45,009 nt of DNA. Origin: Methylococcales bacterium (GTDB lineage Bacteria; Pseudomonadota; Gammaproteobacteria; JABHGC01). This document shows positions 44,595-45,009 of the stretch, one piece after another; within the stretch, counting starts at the first letter, position 1; every line of letters begins with the position of its first letter. The DNA lies in assembly GCA_018672285.1 (NCBI GenBank), contig JABHGC010000023.1, positions 1-45,009 on the forward strand, in the 5' to 3' direction. The notes under the pieces are model-generated. The model was given only the letters and a program-made list of their open reading frames with translations, did no database searches and was not told the origin of the DNA. A program made the translations under genes and the position numbers.

Positions 44595-45009
<415 letters not shown>

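Overview
The window looks like core chromosome of a gammaproteobacterium. The blocks zapA-6S RNA-fau opposite ygfB-pepP-ubiH-ubiI, miaB-phoH-ybeY-ybeX-lnt, maf-rng-yhdP, and pilBCD opposite pilA all follow gammaproteobacterial gene order. The moderate-to-low GC content, the two-subunit glycine decarboxylase (gcvPA/gcvPB) and the Thiotrichales/Legionellales-like proteins suggest a lineage near Methylophaga, Cycloclasticus or relatives. The genus is a guess; the class is secure. No phage, IS transposase, CRISPR array, tRNA or rRNA was seen.

Layout. 1-5443: rpiA (cut by the left edge) diverges from ilvA, followed by fau, 6S RNA, zapA and a ZapB-like coiled-coil gene on the minus strand, then ygfB and pepP on the plus strand. 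5568-9638: ubiH and ubiI (ubiquinone ring hydroxylation), a small degenerate receiver-domain gene, and a broken HD-GYP gene pointing back at it. 9778-14839: the glycine cleavage genes gcvT, gcvH, gcvPA and gcvPB, with dgkA coupled to the end. 14993-18986: a PfkB/adenosine-kinase-like gene, rlmI (minus), lgt and thyA. 19053-21632: a less conserved cluster with an intact Hpt/HD-GYP protein, an Xre/MbcA/ParS-type protein, a Sel1-repeat protein and a small membrane protein. 21776-29652: rlmH, a 463-bp spacer holding two inverted-repeat elements, then maf, rng, yhdP and nit. 29665-34567: mgtE (minus) and the overlapping dTDP-rhamnose operon rmlBACD, followed by a third inverted-repeat element. 35104-40291: miaB, phoH-like, ybeY, ybeX/corC and lnt. 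40333-45009: the type IV pilus genes pilD, pilC and pilB on the minus strand, and divergent pilA cut by the right edge behind a good sigma-54 promoter.

The most notable unexplained features are: (i) three copies of a ~120-bp imperfect palindrome (22259, 22538, 34592) sharing arms and inner motifs, which I do not recognise as REP or ERIC; (ii) an HD-GYP paralogue pair in which one copy has lost its Hpt histidine, is shifted out of frame by exactly one extra unit of a 10-bp tandem repeat, and has a nonsense codon just after the GYP motif; (iii) a fau start region whose only good Shine-Dalgarno lies inside the 3' strand of the 6S RNA closing stem; and (iv) a receiver-like protein with Glu at the expected phospho-acceptor position, overlapping the ubiI stop codon.
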